From Sisyra terminalis (lineage: Eukaryota > Arthropoda > Insecta > Neuroptera > Sisyridae), in the NCBI GenBank assembly GCA_958496175.1, contig OY292275.1, positions 29,179,001 through 29,243,000 on the forward strand: a DNA stretch of 64,000 nt. Reading direction: 5' to 3'. Numbering within the stretch: the first letter of the stretch is position 1; every line of letters begins with the position of its first letter. Under the pieces are notes generated by a model, which saw only the letters and a program-made list of their open reading frames with translations, was not told the DNA's origin and ran no database searches. The translations under genes were made by a program, and so were the position numbers. Below are positions 10,476-23,252 of this stretch, piece by piece.

Positions 10476-13400
10476 ACAATTTTATTTTTAATATTGTGAT
10501 TCTAATCTTATAGCGCAGAAATCAAAAATGTTTTTATTATTTAAAATTAATGGGATGTGTTTAAATGAATAAATGAGTAATAGGAAAACGTTACACATAA
10601 TGCAATGTAATTATTTAAAACAAACTTAGAATAACCAAATAATTTTTATTCATAAATTTGTAGTTATCAGGTGTAATTTTATTTTAGTCTTCTTTAATTT
10701 GCCACATTCTTTATTACTAGAATATTAAAAAAGAATTGTATTAAGTACAAATTCAATGTCAGCAATTTGTGTTGTGAATCTTAGGAGCATTAAAATATTC
10801 ATATTTTTTATTTAAAATCGATAAAACCATAGCGCATATATTGTGATATTCGGAAATCTTGTCCTTAAAATCTAATTTTTCACATTTTTTAACATCTGTT
10901 CGTCCGTAAACTGCGTAAAATGACCGTCTTCTGAAAATGTTATCCCTCTTCGTGTTGTAAAATGTTTTTTAGATTAAATTTACTGTACCGATGGGGTCAC
11001 GGTGTTCCACTCACATGTGAATTTCAAACATTGGACATAAGAAAATACCACAAAATTTAGTAGATATTTTTTGCAATATACCAGTTTAAAATACAACCGA
11101 GTTTAATAGAATTTTAAATTAATTGAATTTAAGTTCAACAGGTGTTGTAGGTAATAAGGTAAATAATTTGTGGTTTTGTAATCTTGATTAGATTTTTTTT
11201 GCACTTTTTTGGATAAAATTAATAAAAAATAATACTTTTCTAGCATAATAAGAATATTTCAACAATGAATAATGATAATTTAGTTATAAATGGCAGTGAG
11301 TTTTTGATTTATCACATGCGAAAAAATATTTTAGGGTATTTATAGAATGTGGAAAACAAAGCAAATAGGGGAGAAGGCATGGATGAAATAAATAGAGAAA
11401 ATAATAAAACTTTCTTGGTGTTATCTAAGTGAGTCAGGAGTGTCATAAATAGGACTATTTGGCGGGAATCCCCGAATCAAGTTTTATTGGCCGAAAAGCC
11501 AAAGATATGTAATGTTTTGTTGTACGCGTTTCGAACTTTTCCGGGACCCTCCCGAGCTTTGTTCAGACAGATAGATTTTATATTGGCATAAAGAAGACCT
11601 GATGAAATTGAAATATGAAATCGTTTCAAGTTGTTGTGGATATTTCCACTGGTCGACTATAGTGGAGAGTGAATAAAGCTTTTGATAGGTCACATCCAAT
11701 CAGTATTTGGAGAGATCTACTAGTCCGTTCATTCTTTCCATTCTACGATGACAAAATATTGTTTTTTCTCGTTCTAAATGGACATTCACATAAAGTTCAT
11801 GTTGGCAAGCGAGCGTCCTATACTTGATTACCCCATCGCTCAGTGCAAAGCATTCATTCTCCCAAACTGAACAATATTGAATTATTACCGTTTTATTTTT
11901 GATTACCTCACATCAATTTTTGTGACAGTCATAATAGTATAACTTTATTGACAATACATTCAGAAAATGTTACAGTTCGTACTAAATAAAAACAAAAAAA
12001 TTAAATCGTAAAAGAGTTATAAAGTTTCTCAACGATTTTACATTTGATTTGATTCACGATTTTTCGTTATATCAAAATTTTATTGAAATTAATTCTTATA
12101 TATTTTCATAATTTCATTTTTAAAATTCAGTAGCGGTGATCTGTTTTTATTTAAAAGATCATAGGTCAGCAATGTAATTTAATTTTCAAATTTCCACGTT
12201 TAACTTATTATATTTTCTATGAAAGTGAAATGTGTAGCATCTCATTAAATTGCATGAACTGTTCTAATGAAGAGTTTTTATTTTTAGTAAAAAAATCAAT
12301 ATTATGGGTTGAGGGAAATCGAGCTGTAGTTAAAATAATCGTATGTTGAAGTATTTTTTTTTACCAACACAAAATATACACAAATCGAATCTAAGTATTA
12401 TTTTATCAAATTAATTTTAGTGTAATTTTAAATAGATTAACACCTGTCTAGTTATGGCAATTTGGTGGCTGAGTTCTCTAGACTGTGTCATTTATGTATG
12501 AGAGTGTCGATATTATGCGAATTTTAAGGATTTATTTCGCGATTGTTCGTAATAACAACAGTAGAATTCGTAACTCAAAGATAATATAGCTTAACATTAA
12601 AAAAATGATTAGAGAACTTTAGAGAGATACATAATTAGAGATAAGATTCATAATTAGATACATAATTATTAGAAAAGATACATAATCTTCATTAGATACC
12701 TAAAACTGGAAACAAATTAAGGAAAGAAAAACTAAGAAGGCGTCATGGAACATCCGACAATAGCGAAGCCCTTAAGCTCTTAATTAATCTAATATGAGTT
12801 TTATTTAGATATTCGTTATGTCTAATAAATAAAAGAATAAAATATCATTTGAAAAACTTTTTTTAATATAAGTACAAATATAAATGTAACGATAATAAGC
12901 AGATCAATTTTAAACATGAAAAGTAGTGTAGGAGTCATACCCAATCATCATGAATATAAAAAATATAACTGTTCTCTCTTAATTGGCTTTTCAAAAGGAC
13001 AAATTTTTATTGGGGAAGTAAGTTTGACCGTTAAAACTCTATATTTTAAAGTGATAAATTTGCCGTGAGAAATTATTCAATTTCTTCATTTCCTATTAGC
13101 TAACTTCTCGGCTTTTCAAACCGAAGCTCAATTATAATGATAAAGAACGCTTTATTATATTACGACTCAATATAGAACATAAGTGAAAGTAAAAGAAATG
13201 ATTTATAATTGTTTTATAATTTAAAGTTACATTTTTTATAATTTTAACCAATTTAAAAGAAAAAAGGATGATTACAAGAGCGATTCAATCTTTTACTAGA
13301 CTGAGCTTTGAAAACCTCAAAAAACAATATGGAACTTTTATTTTTCGATGCATATCAAAATTTTATTTAAAATTTCATACTTTGCGCAAAAGTAAGGAGT

Positions 13401-15219
13401 ATAACGAAAGAAATATAATTAAAGTTTTTAAAGGATACTTTTTGAAGTATACATTTGTTGAATATTTACTTTGAAAAATATTTATACATTTTCGATCATA
13501 TGAAAAAAATATTTTAAATTTATAGCAAAGGTAATTATTACGGTTATCTTCATTCAGAATTTATAAATTCATTAATATCTATTACGTTTGTTATCGATTA
13601 TTTTAAGTGAAGTTTGCTTTAAACTAGTATAAATAAAACTATCAAAGGTTCCTAATTAAAGGTTTTAATATTGACTTCACAAATGCTAAAATTCAATTAA
13701 CATTTAAAAACATATATCCCGTAATATTATTTCAAATTCATTACTTGATTTCAGTTGTTTTATTTCACACTATTTTAACAACCCCAACAAATAGGGTGAT
13801 TTAGGGCAGATTTGTATGGCCGAGAGTATGGGTGGCAGAAGCATCACTTATTGATATCACATTTATAGGTATTATAGATTTTGTTGGCTGATTGAATGTT
13901 TATGTTAGACTGCAGGGGTAAAACACCCTCTATTAGAGATGAGGAACTCAATAGCCAAAGCCACCACAGTGTATGTCATTTTTTACGCACTTTCCTGCTT
14001 TTTACCCTGAAATTTTCACGCTAAGGGTGCCAATGTCAATAATGTCACATGTATATAATATTGTATGGAGAGATGAGGGAAACTTTTATTCAAAGAGAAA
14101 AACAGGAATTTAGTTTGTTTAATTTTGGTTTTCAATTCGATTATTGTAATTTTGAAAGTTTGTAATTTCTTTTTGAATAAATATTTTAATTATTTTTTTC
14201 CTCGTAATTTACTATAATTTTATGGTAGATTTGGTTGAAAATTGTAGCAAACTCGTATGAAAAATCTTGTATTATTTTTTATTTTGATTTTTATGTTTTT
14301 ATGTAACGTCAAGTAGTAACGTATGTAGGGTGTAATGGATGAATGCAGAAGGTTGGTGTAAGAACATATTCATTTCATAATACAAATGCAATATTGTTTT
14401 TATAGTCAACAGTGAAATAGCTTACAATGATTTTGTGACATCTCATTGTGAAATGATTCGCTCGAAAAAAAAATATAATAATACACTACCTATATATATA
14501 TATAAGAATATGTTTAGTTTGGGGTAAAAGCCATTTATTTTTATGTGAGTGTGTTATCATTGATAGCGGATAACTATTCAAGCCGTGATGATTTTTACTG
14601 TTTCACTACTTTTTAGGGGTTGAGTAACATTTTCACTTACATACGAGGGTTGTTGGCAACTTTTTCCTTTTCTCTCAAAGTATTTTGAGGATATGCGAAT
14701 ATTTTATTCATTCAGTATTCGTTTAACGAATATTTTTATCAGCTTTTTCTCAGTTATTTTATGATGTATATTTTTAATGCTTATAGTTAGCAACAACGTT
14801 AATGCTGATTGAAAATTATTATTAAATATTGCAATAATTTATATGTACTTTGGATAGGATTGTAGAAGATAAAATGGATCATTTTATGTTGTTTATGAAG
14901 AATAATTTCATTATTTTATTAGCTTGTATTCTACTTTGAAATATTTATTGATAGCTTCAACTCGAGTTGAATTTTATGAACTAAGTTAAATATTTACACA
15001 TTTTTATAAAGCCCCTCTGAGACGCAATAAGAAATAAAAGATAACAAAACATCGCGAATTCATTTCATAAAACATAGAAAGGTATAAAATATGAATTTTA
15101 CTATCCTATGCTCGTTATTAAGAAACGAAGCCTTATTAGATGACAATATCAAACAAATGTAGATATATATCCATATAATACGGCATAGTAAAGAAGTAAT
15201 AATAATCATAATAATATCA
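10476..15219. other. AT-rich intron with minor tandem repeats, no gene
   Basis: Contains a loose tandem array of gatacataatta-like units at about 12625-12690. A slightly GC-richer patch at 13790-14050 includes agggtgatttagggcagatt and has no reading frame. A (TA)n run lies near 14491-14503. The open frames at 11484-11699 (minus) and 13268-13474 (plus) resemble no family known to me. Confidence 0.4.
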
Positions 15220-15345
15220 GAAAAAGAGAGCGCATTTCCGATTATCTAATCCCAAGCTCTTCGAGCTTTTACATTGCGACCGCGCCACTACCACCGTCAA
15301 CCACCAGCCCCATCCCCATCCCCATCCCTTTCTTTTTCCTTGAGC
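15220..15345. promoter_or_regulatory. mixed-composition island, possible enhancer
   Basis: Unusual richness for this window: gattatctaatccc (paired K50-homeodomain-like TAATC/TAATCC sites), a self-complementary aagctcttcgagctt stretch, the C-rich gaccgcgccactaccaccg stretch, and a (CCCCAT)3 microsatellite at about 15307-15328. There is no reading frame. Function is inferred only from composition and motifs. Confidence 0.25.
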
Positions 15346-18164
15346 CTTTGTGCATTTCAGAACAATGTGGATAAAAATGCTTTTCTTTCTCTGTTAACAG
15401 AATCTTATATGGGCCGCACTTTTCTACCTATTTTAGGGCATATATAATATATGTAAATCAAATTTTCCAAAGTATTTCTTTAAGAAAAGCGAACGAGAAC
15501 GCAGCCTATTCATTTCGTTTTCATTTTATTATTATGCTTGAAATGACGAACAATGAGAACATCCCGAGGGGATTTATTCCACTTTTTTCATAATTCTATT
15601 CTTTACAATATCTGCCATGTTTTCTCAGCACTGTTATTTATTGTAAAATATTTTCTACGTTAGTTGGAATTTATTACAATATATTTTTGTCAATAAAATG
15701 GTTAAATTTGTTTTCATTACATTTTAAAAAAAATCGCAAGATAACAGTATTACATTGAATAAATCCCTATTATGTTTGCGAAAAGTGACGTATAATGTTT
15801 TATCGTTTTCTATTCTTTTTTTGTTTTTTTAAAACATGTATCTGAAATTATTTTTCGGGCAATTTAAGAAAAAAGGAGCAATTCAATATTTTAAATAAAT
15901 TAAATATTTCATTGTTTGTATCGTCCAATGAATTAAATTACGAAAAATTAAAAAGAAAAACAATTTTTAAGCCCGTAAAATTATTCTTTAAGTAAAGAAA
16001 TCAAACTAAATTATTTCACTAATTAATCAAAGAATCTACTATAGTTTTAAAATTTCATCAAAAAAAGCTAAAAGAATAAGAATATTTGTTTGCAGCATCT
16101 TTAGAGTATGATGGTCAACACTTAATTGTCCTTAATTTAAAAAAAAATAAGAGTTCCAAAGTAATTACGAACTTTGAGGCTAAAGATAAGTAAGTGTAGG
16201 ATAATTCCAGAATACATGTCCCAATAAGGTAGGTGGTTCGATTTGGAGTTCACAATGTCTTACTATATTAAAAATAAACTTTTCATAGTAGAAAGCATTC
16301 TCTACCTTACTGAGAAGTATCAAATAAGCTTTTAGAATGTGTACATCTGCTAATTTGCTAATTGTGAATGAAAAATATCTTTTACGGCGTCTGATTTATA
16401 TTTATATTTTGTTTTCCGACTTCTCCAGGTACTATAGTAATAAAGTTGTGACAAAGTTTAAAATTGTATTTATCAAGACAACATCACAGGTAATTGACAG
16501 TTAAATTGATGTTATTAAACTATAATCTTCGAAGAAGTTTGAAAACCGAGGAAACGTATAGCACAAAAATAAAAAATTAAAAAAAATACAAATTTCCAAA
16601 AAAAAGAGATAATAAATAAGTATTTATGAGTACCTCTTATTGAATATATTTCTTGACAACTGTAAAATGATTTCGCTTTATTTGGCATATTTTTTATATA
16701 TCGTGTATTAAAGGGACCGGAAAGTAAACTTGTTTTTTAACATAGAATTAAAGCAGATTTAATTTTAAAACAATGATTTAATTTGCCATAATATCCAAAG
16801 TAGTCAAAGCCAAAGTAGTAAAAATCAATTAATTGCTAAATAAAATATCCGAAAATTAAATTTTTAACATTTTTAATTTTTCAATTTTCTTTCCACAGAA
16901 AATGTTATAGTGATTGATACAAACAGAAGTCCGATGGAGCAACTTTGAACGATTATGGTGGGTAAGAAAATGCCACCCACGCTTAATTTATTAATTTCAT
17001 AATGCTTGTGCAGAAGAGTCTCGCATTACCATATTTGGGAATAAAGTTTTCGCTATTGACATTTGTGACTTATTGGAAACTTTCGGGTACTTGGTTGATC
17101 GACCAAAATTGATTAGGAATATTTGACAGCCCTTTGATTGTTTGACATGGGTTTGATACTACTTTTCACTTAGCATCTTATATTTTAAATTTTATATCAT
17201 TCTTGGTTAGTACGAGCTGCAGAATTTAAAACTATTGGATTTAAGAAAACGCATTTGGCAATAATGAACGTGTACTTGGATAAATATTGAAAATGTTTCT
17301 GGTAGTAACTTTACGTTACTACTCTACTACTCTGTGAAACTCGAAGATACAATACCGAAGTTTTAAACTTTTCAATATAAATTTCAGAATAATTAATAAC
17401 TTTAATCTTTTACGAGTTTTCATAAGTTAATCTAATCATAAAATGTCTTTAGAACGACTATGTGGTAACTAATGAACCGATCAATGGTAACAATAAGATA
17501 ATTTGTCAATTGCTTTTATTATACCAGTTACCATTTTAATAATTATAGCAAAAACCACAATATTCAAACCCTTAAGATTGTGTTACTAGAATGAAGCTGG
17601 TCATAAATCAGTCAAAAATATAGTGAATACTATTAGACATTCATTTTTTCGTTTTTTGTTTTAAATCAATGTCACTCCAAATGCCGCCTTATAGAGGAAA
17701 GAATATATTTTGTAGAAATATGCTATGAAAGGTGTACGGACCACTCGGCAAAATAAGGGGAAATGAGAATTTAAATTTAATAAAGGGCTTATAGAGCAGC
17801 ACGTTCACTCTAGTAATACAATCACAGTGATTTAAATATTATTAAAATTGTCTATAGTTTTTAGTTAAGAATGTATGATAACATGAATATACTCATTATT
17901 TTTTAGTAATTAAAGGCGATACCAGTAATGTGATCGAAAAAGTGAATGGAATATTTACTAACTTCTTATCAACGATCAACGTTTCATTAAGGATTTTAAC
18001 TTTTTTGGATGTATTCATTTAAAGGATTATCATTATTTTTTGAGGGCCACATGATGCTTATTGCGAATTATAAAACACGACTGAAATAATATCAAACGGT
18101 TAAATGATAAAATAACGTTCAAGTACATGAAAGAGAAATATTTCAAGAATATGAAATTTTAGAG
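15346..18164. other. AT-rich intron, no gene
   Basis: No element recognised. A near-palindrome ttggttgatcgaccaa sits at 17091-17106, and a somewhat GC-richer patch at 16910-17160 shows no frame. Confidence 0.4.
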
Positions 18165-18300
18165 CAGTGGTTCCCAACCTGGGGTGTGTGTACTCCTGGG
18201 TGTATGCAGTGCTTAAGCTCGTTAGAGGTACAGAAAAAAAGTTATAATGACTTCAGAGTCTCGAGATAGAAGATAAGAATAGAAAGATAAAAAAAACTTA
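18165..18300 (+). mobile_element. hAT element left end, truncated
   Basis: Begins cagtggttcccaacctgggg followed by tgtgtgtactcctgggtg. This is the CAG-GGTTCCCAACCTGGGG terminus shared by a large group of hAT transposons. No matching right end was found nearby; the palindromic MITE copy at 18312 begins soon after. Confidence 0.6.
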
Positions 18301-18311
18301 GATTTTTTAAA

Positions 18312-18889
18312 GTTATACTTCTTCCGCGGCGTTATGAAAAAATATTCGTTTCAGAACTGAAGAGAACTATTTCGAATGAGTACGTATTATTCACTCGAAT
18401 GCAATTTGTACGTAAACTTTGACATGCCAGAAATGAAGAAGCGATGGTTATTTTCAAATATGTATCTATATTATATAATATAATATGTAAAATTAAATTT
18501 TCGTCTCAAGTCCATTTTAGCACACCCACAATCTGCCAACGTTGCATTTTCGACTTTGTTTTTAATTTAATTCGCGATATTTTTGTTAATTCAATTCTAA
18601 TACGGTATTATTCTCTCTTTTATGGCTAAATTTTGATTATGAACCGATTTAATCGCGAATTAAATTAAAAACAAAGTCGAAAATGCAACGTTGGCAGATT
18701 GTGGGTGTGCTGAAATGGACTTGAGCTAAAGTAAACTTTATTTAGAAAATTTTATTTTACATAGTACAATATAAATACATATTTGAAAATAACAGTCGCT
18801 TCTACATTTCTGACATGTTAAAATTACGAAATTACAAAACCATTCTAAACAGTTCTCAAATTTCGACGTTCCTGATCCAAGCTTATACC
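18312..18889 (+). mobile_element. palindromic foldback MITE, copy 1 (578 bp)
   Basis: Same family and orientation as 26562-27161. The right terminus is cctgatccaagcttatacc; the left terminus has diverged. Inside, 18521-18578 and 18652-18709 are perfect 58-base inverted repeats around a 73-base loop, and the pairing continues imperfectly outward towards both ends. The arms differ mainly by a roughly 20-base indel near ctaaataaagtttactttag. No protein is encoded; the small frame at 18444-18629 runs across the hairpin and is not meaningful. Confidence 0.88.
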
Positions 18890-19099
18890 TAGTTATGCAT
18901 GTGTTGTAGAATTATTGAAAATAGTTATTTAAAAGCTTTTACATGAAAATTGTTTTCAATTACTGTTGGCATTTTCAAATATAAAAAGCTTCAACTTTTT
19001 AAAAATGTTATATTGGAATAAGCAAATCGAGTAAATATTGGCGACAAATTTGTTGCAATCCTTTGTTTATAACAGAGGCTGAATGCACAATGTTGTTGT

Positions 19100-19290
19100 G
19101 AAACAAGTTGTCAGTTGAATCGAGTGTCAGACGTGTTCGTTCTGCCGGAAGGACCTCGCCTAATGTTCGCGGCCCTGTCACATATATAAAGGTCCATCGT
19201 TCTCTATCAACAGTACCCCGATTTTCTCTTGGATTGGTTCGCTCGATGATATACGGTCAAATAGAGTTACCAGTTTGATCCGATTCGGAC
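19100..19290 (+). promoter_or_regulatory. candidate TATA-box core promoter
   Basis: A GC-richer upstream (tgccggaaggacctcgccta, gttcgcggccctgtcac) leads to TATATAAAGG at 19183-19192. An initiator-like tctatcaacagt follows, with the A of TCAAC at 19209 and the A of CAGT at 19212, 26 and 29 bases from the start of the TATA box. That is the expected spacing. Downstream there is no usable reading frame (the ATG near 19246 stops after ten codons), so any transcript would be non-coding or spliced. It lies on the strand opposite dac. Confidence 0.4.
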
Positions 19291-22200
19291 TGTTTCTGTT
19301 CCACATCCAATTTGTAAATTAATCATAAACTATTCTAGTCTCTCTCATATCACATTATTACCTTTTGTCTTTTGTATTCGAACGCCAAATGACAGTCTCT
19401 TGAAAGAGCCACTCGATTGGAAAGCCGGCACAATAAAACCAATGTTTATAGAATATGATATATTTTTGATGTCATACTCAAATGCACCATTCTTTTGCAT
19501 ATTGCATCGGCGTGTTGGGTGGTATTTGCATGAAAATTGATATTGGTATTCAGTTATTTGTTATTAATTTGCAGAATGTTTTGTTATTTCGTTGAGCTAA
19601 TATTTCTTTTGTTACCCTATCGATCAATTTTATTTTTAATTTTTATCTTTTATCGATGAATTGCATTCTATAACTACTTTACAAACTCACTTAACCGTAT
19701 TTAAAAATGTTCAAAATAGATTTTTTTTTATGAAAATAATTAAGTTTCCAGCGCAATTTCTAATTCATTGCACTTTTCTTTTTAAGTCATTTACGTTGGC
19801 ATTATTTTTCAAAAATGGTGAAAATGGTGAAATTTCCCTATTACTTTTTACCTAAATGGGTTAATACAAAAATCATTTAAAATACTAAAAGTTAAAAATT
19901 ACAGCAATTTCAATAAAGAACATCTGTTACAAAACGGATCTTCTCAAATAAATCGTTCATTTGAAAACCTATTACGCTTGAAATAACAATAAAAATTTAT
20001 TTCTTAAGCCACTTAATAATTTTATTATGGAAATTAAAATTTGAAAGACTCATTTAATTTTTAAAATGCATAGAAATTATCTACTTTTCTTGCAAGTAAT
20101 GATTTTAATTTAAATTTAAACTTATTTCACCTAAAAATTTGATTAGATATGTTTCAAGAACATAATCACCTGTCGATAATTTCGTAAATATATTACCTAT
20201 CTACTTTATATTCAACCCTTTACTCACATAATTTGGAAACGATCTTCCTGTTGGAGAGGAAACGAGGTTTTATTCAAATTGGCATGAAATGAAATAATTT
20301 AAACTTGATATTTCAAGTTAGGTAAACTTTTTAAATTATCAAGTTTCAAATTTTATAATTTTCATGTCAAATTCCAATTTGAAATATAATACTTTCAAAT
20401 TGCAATAAAAATCATGAATTAAATAAAAGTATATTTGATCTTCGTGTAAATAAGCAGACACTCCACACATTTTCATTGCCCACATCCTTTGAAATTTATA
20501 CAATAAAAACCGCATCATTCAATAATTCCTCGTGAAGATTTAATAATTTCAATACACAGTATTGTTATATTTAAGTGACCTAATTTGAGTTTTGAAGGAT
20601 TTCAGTCAAAAAATTATTTAATGTTTTGAATAAATGTTTACTTATTTCTTACAAATTGAATAGTAATCTCTGTACATTTAATTTAAAATGATGAGGTGGC
20701 AAAAGTATAATAGGACGTTTCGTTTACATTTAATTCTAATATAATTGAAATAACAAAACGTTTCATTTCCTTTATATTCTAAGTTGATTTTACATTAGGT
20801 AAATGTTGATTTCCATTTTGACGACGATTGATTGGGGTGGCAATCAAAATACTTCTCATCGTGTTTTTCTTACTTACATAAAGAATATTTCATTTTACGT
20901 TTACTGTTTGCCAAGCAAAAGTAACGAAGTAGGAAAATTTCTTATAATACATTCATTCCAATAATTGTTATTTAGATAAGACTTAAAGCACGTGCTATGC
21001 ATAATTGAACTTATCAATTATTGAAATTTTTGACAAGCTACGTTTATGAAAATAGTGTACCTGCTTATAATTAGTATAACGGGCTATTAATGGAAATACG
21101 TATAGCAAATGCAAATAGTTATTTTATGAGCTCTAAGGATTCTCTTGAAGACTAGTGAAGAATTCTTTTCCCAATAAAATATTGAACCATGGGTATATTA
21201 TAGAAAAATTAAATCAATAGCATATAGGTTGGTATAAGAAAAGTTCTGCAATTGTACTGCAAAAATACCGAAAATACGCAAAAATCTTTTAAGACGACTT
21301 CATTTTACTCGAGTTTCGTGTATTTATTAATGGTACACTTGAAATCGATGGGTCGATTAATGATTTTCTAACCTATGATCTGACGTAATACAATAAAAAG
21401 GACTAACTTAAAACTTACAAATATTTTGGTTAGATATAAGTAAAATAAAAAGGATGATAAGAAACTTAAAAACAATTGACACATAAGTGTATTTGATACA
21501 AACAATTGAATACAAACAAGGAACTACACTATTAAAAAAAATCATATAGAAATCCATGTGTATTCCTATATCTGTGTGGATTTACATAGGAATCCACGTG
21601 GGAATATCAAATAATTTCCACTTGAATTTTCACAGTATTTTTCCACAAAAAGTATAGTAAAACACTGTTAACTACTTACCAGAAATTAATTTTGTTATTC
21701 TTTACTTACGGAACAAAAAAATAAGTTTTTCTTCCAGCGTTAATTAAACGATTCAATGTCACAAAGAACGTTGTCATTTTTCACCACCGTTACAAATATT
21801 TTGTCTTTCGTAAAAATTAAACTCATATTTAAGACAATGAAAAATAGCGCCAATACGGTTTCCAATGCAAATGTTCCCTATGAAACGTTCTTTATGTGCT
21901 TTCCTATGTGGTTATAAATATATCCTTTCCCATGCGCTTTCCGTTAAAAATCTGAATTTATGTGGATTTTTTGATGGGGCATCACAAAAGTGGGGAAAAA
22001 AAACAGCTTTTGATTTCACTCCCGGTAAAATAATCAAATCCAATATTTCAAGTGATCTAAGCTATAAATTGAAACCAATTATTATTACAATTGCCTTTTT
22101 TTAGAATGAAAGTTTAATTGAAGTTTTTATTTCTAAATGTTTTTAGAATGTTTTGGAACTCATATGGAAAATGAGGTAACTAGGGAAAACTGATAACGCA

Positions 22201-23150
22201 GTTTTTACATTTTTCGCAAATCCCTATTGATATTTCCACGGACACTAAGTTGAGAAATCTGATAAATATGGTAAGCCATGATTTAAAAAAAAATAAAACA
22301 ACAACGTTCAAGCTAACGTGTAATAACCATACTATATCTTCCCTCAAATTGAATATTATTTAGTAACAGATAAGAATCGGAAAGTTGGGAAAACAATATT
22401 TCCTAATTGATTTTTATTAGTACTAATGACTTTGCTTGAATGAAAATTAAATATAAATCTATATTTAGCACCATTGATTTACTTGCAATCAAAAGTGTTC
22501 AGCCTTTATAGGTCAATTAGTTATTCGAAAAGTGTAGGTCCTGCAAATCACATACAATAATTAAATGACAATTTAAAACCTTCAAATTTATTTTTTAAAT
22601 GTGTAATTAACAAATGTTTTAATAATAAGAAAAAAAGTTTAATTTTTAACAATAAGAAATGTCCAATAGTATGTATTAAAAATAGGAAATGAACATATTT
22701 TATGTGAGATTAACCGAATAGCCAAATAGATCGTTGGATTTAAATAAACTTTTTCCATTAACTATAAAATAAATTAATTTAAGTTTTCTTTCAGTTTATG
22801 ATATTTATTACATTGTGCCTTTTTTCAAATAACAGTGACATTATTAAACATTTTAATTTTATCGGATTTTAAATATTTGTTTGCCAAACGAGATACAACA
22901 GCAGCAAAATCTGTAGCTGTAGTTTGGCGGAATGACAAATCGTTGGTTTTCAAAATGGAATTTTTTCCATTTATACTTCCAATTTTACATTTAAATACAA
23001 AATTTCTATAATGGATACAGATTTCAATTTTTATAAATTATGCATACGCGTTTGACATCAAGATAAAGTTTATATAAGTTTATCTTAGGGCCGGTAATTT
23101 CATTGTAGATACTGACATTTATGTTCTATATTAAATATAACATATATACC
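19291..23150. other. AT-rich intron, no gene
   Basis: The open frames at 19661-19855 and 21865-22104 are not recognisable. A short inverted pair of atccatgtg/atccacgtg-like segments occurs at 21550-21610. No transposon ends were recognised. Confidence 0.4.
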
Positions 23151-23252
23151 GTGGGTAGAGAAAACATACGTATTTTACCTAATAATAGTGATATGTGTAG
23201 GATTTATTTAACAGATATTTTTATCTATTAAATAGCTATCTTAAGAATATGG
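23151..23252 (+). repeat. interspersed repeat family R2, copy 1
   Basis: Shares tagagaaaacat-cgta-ttttacct, aatagtg, tgtaggatttattta and atctattaaatagct in order with 60991-61122 (plus), and with 45225-45317 on the minus strand. Class unknown; no terminal repeats identified. Confidence 0.7.

Noticed and set aside
20690..20860. Possible inverted termini gatgaggtggcaaaagta and tggcaatcaaaatacttctcatc
   Set aside because: Pairing breaks after a few bases and no target duplication is visible.
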